In this document: one piece after another, positions 18,930 to 27,255 of the stretch
Layout of the letters: each line of letters begins with the position of its first letter
Numbering within the stretch: position 1 is the first letter of the stretch
Origin: Flavobacteriales bacterium
GTDB lineage: Bacteria; Bacteroidota; Bacteroidia; JANQJC01
Length of the DNA stretch: 63,325 bases
Direction: 5' to 3'
Assembly: GCA_028281825.1 (NCBI GenBank)
Contig: JANQJC010000088.1
Coordinates: 1-63,325 of the forward strand
The notes under the pieces: generated by a model
Seen by the model: only the letters and a program-made list of their open reading frames with translations
Database searches by the model: none
Told to the model about the DNA's origin: nothing
Made by a program: the position numbers and the translations under genes

Positions 18930-19136
18930 ATGCCAAAAGTTAAAGTAATATTCGGAAGTGACCAAGTGAGAAACTTTTTCACTGAAATGAATAAAGATGA
19001 TGAACTCCCAGGTGGTTTGTTTGAATATTCTTTTAAGACAGAAGCAGAAACTAAAGCTTTTATACTGAGAATTGATGAAGCAATGGACTGGTTAGACTAT
19101 CATATACTTGAAGAAAATGAAGACATCAAATGGTGA
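18930..19136 (+). CDS. Small acidic protein of unknown function
   Basis: The protein has 68 residues rich in Asp and Glu (FFTEMNKDDELPGGLFEY, LDYHILEENEDIKW) with no recognised domain. It starts 3 nt after the HNH gene and ends 1 nt before the next start, so it is almost surely cotranscribed. Its acidity could suit an inhibitor or DNA mimic, but this is speculation. Confidence 0.55.
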   Translation: MPKVKVIFGSDQVRNFFTEMNKDDELPGGLFEYSFKTEAETKAFILRIDEAMDWLDYHILEENEDIKW

Positions 19137-19137
19137 A

Positions 19138-19371
19138 ATGAAGTTGTTTGAAACAATTGCTGATATATCCTATATAGCAGGAGAGAAGCGATGTTTTAGT
19201 GGCGATTCAAGATATGATGTGAGTAGATTTATTGAATGGGCTATCGAATTTGAAAAAATGAATATATCAACCGATTGGGATGAACAAGATTATATATCCA
19301 TGATAACAGAATATGCTACTGATAAAATAAAAAGTGCCAAAAAAGAGCTCAAAAATCAAGTAGTTCTTTAG
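19138..19371 (+). CDS. Small protein of unknown function, last gene of the HNH operon
   Basis: The ATG at 19138, just after the preceding stop, gives a 77-residue protein (MKLFETIADISYIAGEKRC...). An in-frame ATG at 19108 inside the previous gene is possible but less likely. It is acidic and helical-looking with no known family. Its 3' end overlaps the end of the convergent XRE gene by 23 nt. Confidence 0.5.
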   Translation: MKLFETIADISYIAGEKRCFSGDSRYDVSRFIEWAIEFEKMNISTDWDEQDYISMITEYATDKIKSAKKELKNQVVL

Positions 19372-19555
19372 GCTCAACACTAAAAGCTTTAGCAAGCTTT
19401 TCAATAACCAAGAGAGAAACATTTCTATCTCCTTTTTCAATGCCTGGGATATAAGTTCTATCAAGGTCTGCCTCATGCGCCAACTTCTCCTGTGAAAGCC
19501 CAGCTTTCAACCTTAACTCTCTGATTTTGAGACCAAATTTTACCCTTATATCCAT
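19349..19555 (-). CDS. XRE-family helix-turn-helix regulator
   Basis: This 68-residue single-domain repressor-like protein has the HTH at residues 12-45: IRELRLKAGLSQEKLAHEADLDRTYIPGIEKGDRN. It is the size of the C (controller) proteins of restriction-modification systems. It faces the nuclease operon tail to tail and is back to back with the gene at 19656. The shared upstream region has two palindromes (19595-19604 and 19626-19641) that could be its operators. Its target is inferred from position only. Confidence 0.88.
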   Translation of the reverse strand: MDIRVKFGLKIRELRLKAGLSQEKLAHEADLDRTYIPGIEKGDRNVSLLVIEKLAKAFSVEPKELLDF

Positions 19556-19594
19556 CGGGGTTAAAATTCCCGATAAGATGACAATTGAACAACG

Positions 19595-19604
19595 GACAAT
19601 TGTC
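19595..19604. promoter_or_regulatory. Perfect palindrome gacaattgtc, candidate operator
   Basis: A 10-bp perfect inverted repeat lies between the XRE gene and the 19656 gene. It overlaps the TTG that could serve as a -33 element for the latter, which would suit a repressor site. Confidence 0.35.
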
Positions 19605-19616
19605 GACTATTTTGTT

Positions 19617-19624
19617 TACCTTTG
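19617..19624 (+). promoter_or_regulatory. -7 box TACCTTTG
   Basis: An exact TAnnTTTG match located inside the longest possible reading frame of the downstream gene. It supports the ATG at 19656 as the real start. Confidence 0.5.
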
Positions 19625-19625
19625 T

Positions 19626-19641
19626 GACTATCCACTAAGTC
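19626..19641. promoter_or_regulatory. Inverted repeat gact-N8-agtc, candidate operator
   Basis: These half-sites resemble the GACT/AGTC halves of controller-protein boxes, but the gap is larger (8 versus usually 3). It lies between the -7 box and the ATG at 19656. Confidence 0.3.
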
Positions 19642-19655
19642 TAAATAAGTGCATT

Positions 19656-20000
19656 ATGACAAAGGAAGATATTGAATCAATAAATAAGGACATGTGGCAA
19701 ATTTTGCTACCTATGGAAAAACCCGAACGAGTTTTCAATCTCAAAAATGGAACTATGCTTCTCACTGAAAAAAGGCTTATCATAAAGGTAAAAGCTGACC
19801 CTGAAAAAACTACCCATAAATTGAGCCTATTGTGGCGTCATGCTATTTCAGGATTACAGCTAGATTTGGAGGATGAAGGTTTCTTGACAGGAGTTAACGA
19901 AATCGAGCTTATAACTGATAGTGGGCCAGTAAAAATTGAACTAGATAGTAGTTATAGTCCACTATCTCTAATAGAGTTCTTTAATGACATTACTTATTAG
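19656..20000 (+). CDS. Protein of unknown function next to XRE regulator
   Basis: From ATG 19656 the protein has 114 residues. Upstream in-frame starts exist (ATG at 19578) but would put the promoter box inside the gene. The sequence alternates beta-like segments (VFNLKNGTMLLTEKRLIIKVKAD, GVNEIELITDSGPVKIELD) and ends with SLIEFFNDITY. This is reminiscent of small PH-like or bPH-type folds, but no family is recognised with confidence. It is probably controlled by the divergent XRE protein. Confidence 0.5.
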   Translation: MTKEDIESINKDMWQILLPMEKPERVFNLKNGTMLLTEKRLIIKVKADPEKTTHKLSLLWRHAISGLQLDLEDEGFLTGVNEIELITDSGPVKIELDSSYSPLSLIEFFNDITY

Positions 20001-20150
20001 CTCACCCAACACCCGCTAACAAGCCAATTTTATAGCATGAAACGCAGCACCTCTTATCCCTATTGCTTATTACCTTATTTAGAATTATTCTAAATTAACC
20101 TTTTGGTAATACTTTTCGTCGTTTTTATGAGGTAGAAATCGATTCATTTC

Positions 20151-20158
20151 TAATTTTG
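20151..20158 (+). promoter_or_regulatory. -7 box of the act-cox operon (TAATTTTG)
   Basis: An exact TAnnTTTG match about 54 nt before the actA ATG, in the 211-nt intergenic region. It is the best candidate promoter for the eight-gene respiratory operon; no clear -33 TTG is seen. Confidence 0.5.
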
Positions 20159-20211
20159 CACCGTCGAAAATAAGGACGATTCTGAACAGCTTATCTAAAG
20201 AAAGACGGTAT

Positions 20212-21462
20212 ATGGATAACTGGAGAGCTCACTGGAGCAATTCATTAAAGGCATTATCCCTCACGGTATTGGTAGCATGCGCCACTATTTCGGCATCACA
20301 TGCACAAGACGGTGAAAAGCTTTTTAAGCAAAATTGTGCTTCATGCCACACAACTACAACCAAGAAGTTAACAGGCCCTGGCCTTGAAGGCGTTTTTGAT
20401 CGCGTTCCATCTGAGGAATGGGCAATAGCCTGGGTTAAAAACTCACAGAATTTGGTGAAGGCTGGCGACCCTTATGCCGTTAAAATTTTCAATGAGTACA
20501 ATCAAACCTTAATGACGCCCTTTGAGTTTCTTTCTGATGAAGAAATCACGGCGATATTTGATTACATTAAAAACCCACCTGCACCTGAAGAGCCTGTAAT
20601 AGTTGATGATGGTGGTACAGAAGATGCTGAAGAGAGTAGCAGCACTAATCCATTACCAATCCTATTTACTATTGGCCTATTGTTCTTTGTGCTGATTATC
20701 GTACTGAGCGGTGCACAGAAATCACTACAAACACTTGTAAATCAAAAGGCAGGGCTTCCTGCCCCTCAGGATAGAACTTTTGGTCAATCTATCGCTGATT
20801 GGTTCAAGAAAAATAAGGCTCTGGTTACTATTTTAATACTAATATTGGTGCTTGGAGGCTTAAAATACGCTTGGGACGAAATGATGAATATTGGTGTGTA
20901 TGAAGGTTATGAGCCTGAGCAGCCAATTGCTTACAGCCATAAGATACACGCTGGCGAAAACGGAGTAGCTTGTGTTTACTGCCACTTTGGGGCTGAAAAA
21001 GGCCGCGCTGCTGGCATACCACCTGCTAACGTGTGTATGAACTGCCACAAGTACATTGATGAAGGCCCAAGTGGCAAAGGCGAAATTGCCAAGATATACG
21101 CAGCCCTCGATTATAATCCTGAAACTCAGACTTATGGCCCTAATCAAAAGCCAATTGAATGGGTGCGTGTTCACAACCTGCCAGACCACGTTTACTTCAA
21201 CCACAGTCAGCACGTGGTAGTAGGCAAAATTGAGTGCGAGACCTGTCATGGACCAGTTAAAGATGAATATACTGTTGGTAAACAATTCGCTCCATTAACA
21301 ATGGGGTGGTGTATCAACTGCCACAGAGAGACTGGCTTACAAATGGCTGACAATGGTTATTACGAAGACATGCACGAAAGATATAAAGGCAAGTTTAAGA
21401 AAGGTGAGACTATCACCGTTGATAAAATGGGTGGCCTAGAATGTGGTAAATGCCATTATTAA
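20212..21462 (+). CDS. actA: Alternative complex III multihaem cytochrome c subunit ActA, fused to a mono-haem domain
   Basis: Alternative complex III oxidises menaquinol and passes electrons to cytochrome c or directly to the oxidase. ActA is its multihaem electron-transfer subunit. A signal-like N-terminus is followed by a mono-haem cytochrome c domain (CASCH at 42-46, likely Met ligand at 101). Two membrane segments follow (about 148-167 and 203-220). The periplasmic part has five CXXCH motifs: CVYCH, CMNCH, CETCH, CINCH and CGKCH. The total is six haems, one more than the classic pentahaem ActA. It is the first gene of the operon, 31 nt before actB. Confidence 0.93.
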   Translation: MDNWRAHWSNSLKALSLTVLVACATISASHAQDGEKLFKQNCASCHTTTTKKLTGPGLEGVFDRVPSEEWAIAWVKNSQNLVKAGDPYAVKIFNEYNQTLMTPFEFLSDEEITAIFDYIKNPPAPEEPVIVDDGGTEDAEESSSTNPLPILFTIGLLFFVLIIVLSGAQKSLQTLVNQKAGLPAPQDRTFGQSIADWFKKNKALVTILILILVLGGLKYAWDEMMNIGVYEGYEPEQPIAYSHKIHAGENGVACVYCHFGAEKGRAAGIPPANVCMNCHKYIDEGPSGKGEIAKIYAALDYNPETQTYGPNQKPIEWVRVHNLPDHVYFNHSQHVVVGKIECETCHGPVKDEYTVGKQFAPLTMGWCINCHRETGLQMADNGYYEDMHERYKGKFKKGETITVDKMGGLECGKCHY

Positions 21463-21493
21463 TTGATTTGAGAATCCTTCGAAGGAAACAAAT

Positions 21494-24400
21494 ATGAGTA
21501 CTAAGAAATACTGGAAAAGTTTAGATCAACTGGAAAACACTGAGGAGTTCCAGGAGTCTGCCAAAAATGAATTCCCATCCACTTCACCAGTTGCTGACCT
21601 TTTAAGCAATGAGAAACTGGATGAAGGCTCAACCAACAGAAGGGACTTTTTGAAATTCTTAGGTTTCAGCGTTACTGCTGCTTCTCTGGCAGCTTGTGAA
21701 ACCCCTGTTAGAAAAGCTATACCTTACCTAAACAAGCCAGAAGAAATTACCCCTGGTGTTGCCAACTGGTATGCTTCTACCTATGCTGATGGTAGTGACT
21801 ATGCCAGCATTATGGTTAAAACCCGTGAGGGTAGGCCAATCCTTATTGAAGGGAATAAGCTTTCTCAAGTAAGCAAAGGCGGATTGAATGCAAGGGTCGC
21901 TGGTTCTGTACTATCACTATATGATACTGCCCGCCTTACCCAACCTTTATCTGGCGGTACTCCTGCCGAGTGGAGCGCAATTGACTCAGAGATTACTGCC
22001 AAACTTCAAGCAATTGATGCTAAAGGTGGTATTATAAAAATATTGACCAACTCTATCATTAGCCCATCTACTAAGGCGGTGATAGCTGACTTTAAAGCTG
22101 CTTACCCTAATGCTCAGGTTGAGCAAGTGGTATACGATGCTGTTTCATTCAGCGGTACACTTGATGCTAACCAAGCTAGCTTTGGCAAAAGAGCTTTACC
22201 TGATTATCACTTTGATAAGGCAAATGTTGTTGTTGGTTTCGGTGCTGATTTCTTAGAGAATTGGCCAGCTTCTTCAGGCTATGTGGCCGACTATGCTAAG
22301 CTTCGCTCTCCCAAGAGCGGTAAGATGTCTAAGCACTTCCAATTTGAAACCAACATGTCTCTTACTGGCAGTAATGCCGACGTAAGAAAATCTATTAAGC
22401 CTTCTGAGCATGGCAAGTATGTGCTAGCTCTTTACAACGAGATCGCTTCTGCTAAAGGAGCTTCTACCTATTCGGTTGGTGGTGAGTTAGAATATGCTGA
22501 TACCGTTAAAAAGGCGGCTGCTGAATTATTGAAGGCTGTTGGCAAAAGCGTGGTAATTAGTGGCAGTAATGATGTTAATGTTCAAACCGTAGTTAACGCC
22601 ATTAACTACCTATTGGGTAACTATGGCGCTACAATTAATCTTAATAAGCAAGTTAACTTAAGGTCTGGTGATGATAAGGCAGTAACTCAATTAGTGAGTG
22701 AAATGAAGGCGGGTAGCGTAGATGCTCTATTTATCTACGGACCAAATCCTTCTTACACCTTAGCTAATGCTACTGATTTTAACGAAGGCTTATCTAAAGT
22801 AGGCTTGAGTGTTTCTTTCTCAGGCAACTTAGACGAAACAGCCTCTTTAGCTGGTTATGTTTGCCCTGACCACCACTATCTGGAGGCTTGGAACGATGCT
22901 AATCCAAAGGTGGGTCAGTTTAGCTTGGCTCAGCCTACTATTCGCCCATTGTTCAACACAAGGGCTGCCCAAGAGAGTTTATTAGCTTGGGCTGGCAAAC
23001 CTGCAGATTACTATAATTATATTAAGTCGTATTGGGCTACTAATATCACTGCTGATTGGAATAAAGCATTGCACAACGGTGTATTTGCGAAAGCTAAAGA
23101 TATTCCAGTTGAAGGCGAGGCTGTTGCTCCAGCAACCTTGACTTATACTGATAATTCAGCATCTGCCGCTTCTGCAATTGCAGCAACCAAAGCTGGCGGT
23201 GAATGGGAACTTGAGCTATATGTAAAAGCTGGTATGGGCGAAGGCCAACAGGCAAACAACCCTATCCTTCAAGAATTCCCTGACCCAATTTCAAGAGTGA
23301 CCTGGGATAATTATATTACCATGTCTCCAAAGCGAATGAAAGAGCTAGGGCTCAATCATTTGCAAGGACAAGAGCAAGAAGCTGATGTAGTGGAATTGAC
23401 TGCAAATGGTGTAACAGTTAAAGCTCCCGTTTGCGCACAACCAGGTCAAAAATACGGCACTATCGGTTTGGCACTTGGATATGGTCGTACAAAAGCTGGT
23501 AAATGTGGTGATGGCGTGGGTGTAAATGCCTTTCCATTAATTAGCTGGGAGAATGGTGTTTCGCACCTTGAAAATACAAATGTTACCATTAAAAAAACTG
23601 GTGAGAAATACCATTTAGCAGCTACCCAAACTCATCATACCATGATGGGTAGGGATATCGTGAAAGAGACTACTCTTGCTGAATATGTTAAGGACAACAA
23701 ATCGGGCAACCCTGATGTTCTTCTTAATACGACTAACCATGGCCCTCAGCCCCCCGAAAACGTATCACTTTGGGACAATCATGATATTGCTAAAGGCCAC
23801 CGTTGGGGAATGAGCATTGACTTGAATGCTTGTATTGGGTGTGGTGCTTGTGTGGTTAACTGTAGTTTAGAGAATAATGTACCCGTTGTGGGTAAGGACG
23901 AAGTTCGTCGCATGCGTGAAATGCACTGGTTGCGCATTGACCGCTACTACACCAGTGACATGACTGAAGAAAAAGCTGAAGCTGAAGGCCTCGGCGCTAT
24001 CAATAAGTTTCACCAAATGGAAGATCCATCTGAGAATCCTCAGGTATCATTCCAACCGGTGATGTGTCAGCATTGTAATCATGCCCCATGTGAAACAGTT
24101 TGCCCTGTGGCAGCGACTACCCATAGCAATGAAGGTTTAAACCAAATGACTTACAACCGTTGTATCGGTACTCGTTACTGCGCTAACAACTGTCCTTATA
24201 AAGTACGTAGGTTCAACTGGTTCCGCTACAGGGATAACGATAAGTTTGATTTCCACATGAACTCAGACTTGGGTAAAATGGTATTGAACCCGGATGTTAT
24301 TGTACGTGAGCGTGGTGTGATTGAGAAGTGTAGCCTTTGTGTTCAGAGGATACAAGCTGGTAAGTTGAAAGCTAAGAAAGCTGGAAGAAAAGTAAAAGAT

Positions 24401-24592
24401 GGTGAGATACAAACTGCATGTTCTGCGGCTTGTACAACAGGTGCTATCAAGTTTGGTGATTTGAATGATGATGCAATGGAAGTGACCACTTTGGCTAAAG
24501 ACCCAAGAAGTTACAACTTGCTTGCTGAAGTGGGTGTTCAGCCAAACGTATATTACATGACGAAAGTTAGAAACATAGAAAACGAAGCTTAA
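21494..24592 (+). CDS. actB: Alternative complex III Fe-S/molybdopterin-fold subunit ActB
   Basis: The 1032-residue protein fuses a molybdopterin-oxidoreductase-like region (about 60-750, no cofactor expected in this family) with a four-cluster ferredoxin domain. A twin-Arg signal (TNRRDFLKFLGFSVTAASLAAC) ends in a lipobox Cys, so it is exported folded by Tat and probably lipid-anchored. Cluster ligands are seen in CIGCGACVVNC, CQHCNHAPCETVCP, CIGTRYCANNCP and CSLCVQR with CSAACTTGAI. It relays electrons from the quinol site in ActC to the haems of ActA and ActE. Confidence 0.95.
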   Translation: MSTKKYWKSLDQLENTEEFQESAKNEFPSTSPVADLLSNEKLDEGSTNRRDFLKFLGFSVTAASLAACETPVRKAIPYLNKPEEITPGVANWYASTYADGSDYASIMVKTREGRPILIEGNKLSQVSKGGLNARVAGSVLSLYDTARLTQPLSGGTPAEWSAIDSEITAKLQAIDAKGGIIKILTNSIISPSTKAVIADFKAAYPNAQVEQVVYDAVSFSGTLDANQASFGKRALPDYHFDKANVVVGFGADFLENWPASSGYVADYAKLRSPKSGKMSKHFQFETNMSLTGSNADVRKSIKPSEHGKYVLALYNEIASAKGASTYSVGGELEYADTVKKAAAELLKAVGKSVVISGSNDVNVQTVVNAINYLLGNYGATINLNKQVNLRSGDDKAVTQLVSEMKAGSVDALFIYGPNPSYTLANATDFNEGLSKVGLSVSFSGNLDETASLAGYVCPDHHYLEAWNDANPKVGQFSLAQPTIRPLFNTRAAQESLLAWAGKPADYYNYIKSYWATNITADWNKALHNGVFAKAKDIPVEGEAVAPATLTYTDNSASAASAIAATKAGGEWELELYVKAGMGEGQQANNPILQEFPDPISRVTWDNYITMSPKRMKELGLNHLQGQEQEADVVELTANGVTVKAPVCAQPGQKYGTIGLALGYGRTKAGKCGDGVGVNAFPLISWENGVSHLENTNVTIKKTGEKYHLAATQTHHTMMGRDIVKETTLAEYVKDNKSGNPDVLLNTTNHGPQPPENVSLWDNHDIAKGHRWGMSIDLNACIGCGACVVNCSLENNVPVVGKDEVRRMREMHWLRIDRYYTSDMTEEKAEAEGLGAINKFHQMEDPSENPQVSFQPVMCQHCNHAPCETVCPVAATTHSNEGLNQMTYNRCIGTRYCANNCPYKVRRFNWFRYRDNDKFDFHMNSDLGKMVLNPDVIVRERGVIEKCSLCVQRIQAGKLKAKKAGRKVKDGEIQTACSAACTTGAIKFGDLNDDAMEVTTLAKDPRSYNLLAEVGVQPNVYYMTKVRNIENEA

Positions 24593-24602
24593 TCAGAGTT
24601 AA

Positions 24603-25979
24603 ATGGCGAATATAGAGTCCAAGGTTCGGGAACCATTGATTTTAGGTGATAAGACTTATCACCAGATTTCTGAGGATATTTCAATTCCTGTTGAAGGTAA
24701 AGCCAACAAATGGTGGTGGCTAGCCTTTGGGGTATCGTTGGTTACGATGCTTTGGGGCGTTGGCCTTATCCTTTACACCATAGGTACTGGTATCGGTACT
24801 TGGGGTTTGAACAAGACAATTGACTGGGCATGGGACATCACCAACTTCGTTTGGTGGGTAGGTATCGGTCACGCAGGAACCTTGATTTCTGCAATCCTTT
24901 TGCTTTTCCGTCAAAAATGGAGAATGTCAATCAACCGTTCTGCCGAAGCGATGACCATATTCGCGGTAATTTGTGCGGCTCTTTTCCCAGGTATTCATAT
25001 GGGTCGTATTTGGATGGCATACTGGGTATTCCCCTTCCCTAACCAATTTGGCCCACTTTGGGTAAACTTTAACTCTCCACTTCTTTGGGACGTATTTGCG
25101 ATATCAACATATTTCTCTGTATCATTAGTATTCTGGTACATTGGTCTTATCCCTGATTTTGCAACTATCCGTGACCGAGCTGAAGTAGCTATGAGGCCAG
25201 CAAGAAGATGGGTATACAACATGCTAAGTTTTGGATGGAGTGGTAACGCTCGCGCATGGCACAGGTTTGAAGAAATTTCATTGGTATTGGCAGGTTTGGC
25301 AACACCACTTGTACTTTCAGTACACACTATTGTATCTATGGACTTCGCTACGTCAGTAATACCAGGATGGCATACTACTATCTTCCCTCCTTACTTCGTT
25401 GCAGGTGCGATTTTCTCAGGCTTTGCAATGGTGCTTACGCTAATGCTTATCGCAAGAAAAGTACTGAACCTTGAACACTACATCACTATCAACCACGTAG
25501 AATACATGAACAAGATTATCACCTTGACAGGTTCTATTGTGGGTGTGGCTTATTTGACCGAGTTGTTTATCGCCTACTATTCAGGTGTACCATATGAGCA
25601 ATATGCTTTCTTAAACAGGGCAACTGGTCCTTACTGGTGGGCATATGCGTCAATGATGACTTGTAACGTAGTTACTCCACAGCTTTTCTGGTTCAAGAAA
25701 ATCAGAAGAAGTCTTATCGCTACTTTCATCATTTCCATATTCGTAAACATCGGTATGTGGTTTGAAAGGTTTGTGATTATAGTTACATCATTGCACAGGG
25801 ATTACCTGCCTTCAAGTTGGGGGATGTTCCACCCAAGCTTTGTGGATATAGGCATATTCATTGGGACACTTGGAATATTCTTTACAGCGTTCCTCGCATA
25901 TAGCCGTGCATTCCCTGTAATAGCAATGGCAGAGACAAAAAGTATTTTGAAATCTTCAGGTTCACAGTATAAAAAATAA
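24603..25979 (+). CDS. actC: Alternative complex III membrane subunit ActC (NrfD-like)
   Basis: The 458-residue NrfD/PsrC-type integral membrane protein has about ten hydrophobic helices. It starts [18 protein letters not shown], then has the conserved [21 protein letters not shown] helix and [20 protein letters not shown]. This family forms the quinol-binding site on the periplasmic side. It is 10 nt after actB and 11 nt before actD, so the genes are cotranscribed. Confidence 0.95.
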   Translation: MANIESKVREPLILGDKTYHQISEDISIPVEGKANKWWWLAFGVSLVTMLWGVGLILYTIGTGIGTWGLNKTIDWAWDITNFVWWVGIGHAGTLISAILLLFRQKWRMSINRSAEAMTIFAVICAALFPGIHMGRIWMAYWVFPFPNQFGPLWVNFNSPLLWDVFAISTYFSVSLVFWYIGLIPDFATIRDRAEVAMRPARRWVYNMLSFGWSGNARAWHRFEEISLVLAGLATPLVLSVHTIVSMDFATSVIPGWHTTIFPPYFVAGAIFSGFAMVLTLMLIARKVLNLEHYITINHVEYMNKIITLTGSIVGVAYLTELFIAYYSGVPYEQYAFLNRATGPYWWAYASMMTCNVVTPQLFWFKKIRRSLIATFIISIFVNIGMWFERFVIIVTSLHRDYLPSSWGMFHPSFVDIGIFIGTLGIFFTAFLAYSRAFPVIAMAETKSILKSSGSQYKK

Positions 25980-25990
25980 GAGAAGGGCCA

Positions 25991-26521
25991 ATGAGTAAAA
26001 AGATTATATACGGGTTGTTTGACGACGAAGAAGTACTTCTTAAGTCGGCTAAGCAATTGGTTAAAAGCGGTGTTTATATCCGCGACGTTTTTTCACCATT
26101 CCCAATTCACGGCATTGACCCAGTAATTGGAGTTCCAAGGACCAACTTGCACATAGCGGGTTTCATCTACGGAGCTTTGGGTTTAGCTACTGCATGGGCT
26201 ATGATATGGGGTTTATTGATTATCGATTGGCCAATGAATATTGGTGGCAAGCCAAACTTTACTTTTTGGGAAAACTTACCAGCCTTTATTCCGATTAGCT
26301 TTGAGTTGACTGTATTCTGTTCTGCTCACGGAATGGCAATTACTTATTTGATTGTAAACAAATTATACCCAGGTCAGGAACCTTATAACCCTGACCCAAG
26401 AACTACCGATGATAAATTTATGATGCAAATCAACCTTGAAGACACCTCAGTTGCTGAAGGTGAAGTGAAAGAGATGTTGCAGTCTGGTGGTGCGATTGAA
26501 ATAACTGAGAAAGAAGTTTAA
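25991..26521 (+). CDS. actD: Alternative complex III subunit ActD (DUF3341)
   Basis: This 176-residue protein begins with the DUF3341 cytosolic start (KIIYGLFDDEEVLLKSAKQL), followed by the GVYIRDVFSPFPIHGIDP motif. Two membrane helices follow (about 60-80 and 97-120), and the acidic tail is soluble. In solved complexes ActD packs beside ActC and ActF. Its length and position between actC and actE are standard. Confidence 0.95.
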   Translation: MSKKIIYGLFDDEEVLLKSAKQLVKSGVYIRDVFSPFPIHGIDPVIGVPRTNLHIAGFIYGALGLATAWAMIWGLLIIDWPMNIGGKPNFTFWENLPAFIPISFELTVFCSAHGMAITYLIVNKLYPGQEPYNPDPRTTDDKFMMQINLEDTSVAEGEVKEMLQSGGAIEITEKEV

Positions 26522-26543
26522 TCTGAAACGGAGAAAACTTTAC

Positions 26544-27230
26544 ATGAGAATGTTTGGAAAATATCAACTTACTTTTGCTCTTGCGGGCACCTTCGGCCTG
26601 ATGGTAATGCTTACCTCATGCTTTAAAGACCCTCAAAGCCCCGGTTATGAGTACATGCCGGATATGTATCGCTCTGCTGCGTACAAAACTTATGAACCTA
26701 ACCCAAATTTTGCCGATAGTTCAAATGCGCTGCTACCAGTTGCTGGAACTATCTCAAGAGGTGAGTGGCCTTATGATGCCAATGAAGTAAGGGATTTTCC
26801 TTTCCCTTATCCTGATACCAAGGAAGGTTACGAAGCGTCAAGTGAAATGGCTAACCCTGTTCCTTTCTCTGAGAAAGTGTTGAATGAAGGTCAGGTTTTA
26901 TACATCAACTTCTGTTCTCACTGTCATGGCGTGAAAGGTGAAGGCGATGGCACACTCATCACCAATGATAAATTCCCACCACCTCCATCGTACAGCAGTG
27001 GCAACTCTTCAAGAGGTGGAGCTATGAAAGACCTAAGTGCTGGTAAAATATTTCACACTATTACTTATGGCATTAACTTGATGGGTGCCCACGCCAGTCA
27101 ATTGGATAAAGAACAAAGGTGGAAGATTGTTTATTACGTTCAAACTTTGCAAGGAAAAACTTTAGGTGAAGGTGGTAGTGCAGAAGAACCCATTGAAGAA
27201 GAAACCGCTAACGCTGAAGTTACTGAGTAA
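26544..27230 (+). CDS. actE: Alternative complex III mono-haem cytochrome c lipoprotein ActE
   Basis: The 228-residue protein has a lipobox (LTSC, Cys at about residue 26) and one haem motif (CSHCHG) in the second half. The FKDPQSPGYEYMPDMYRSAAYKTYEPN start is typical of ActE. IMLMGAH-like sequence near residue 180 (GINLMGAH) supplies the probable axial Met. It should hang in the periplasm and pass electrons on to the oxidase. It is 22 nt after actD. Confidence 0.94.
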   Translation: MRMFGKYQLTFALAGTFGLMVMLTSCFKDPQSPGYEYMPDMYRSAAYKTYEPNPNFADSSNALLPVAGTISRGEWPYDANEVRDFPFPYPDTKEGYEASSEMANPVPFSEKVLNEGQVLYINFCSHCHGVKGEGDGTLITNDKFPPPPSYSSGNSSRGGAMKDLSAGKIFHTITYGINLMGAHASQLDKEQRWKIVYYVQTLQGKTLGEGGSAEEPIEEETANAEVTE

Positions 27231-27255
27231 AACATTATAAAGGAGACGAAAAGAA

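Noticed and set aside
18930-19371. Toxin-antitoxin pair made by the two small genes
   Set aside because: Size and spacing fit, but neither protein resembles a known toxin or antitoxin fold, so it is kept as unknown.
19527-19655. N-terminal extension of the gene at 19656
   Set aside because: An exact -7 promoter box and palindromes lie inside this part, and it overlaps the start of the divergent XRE gene.
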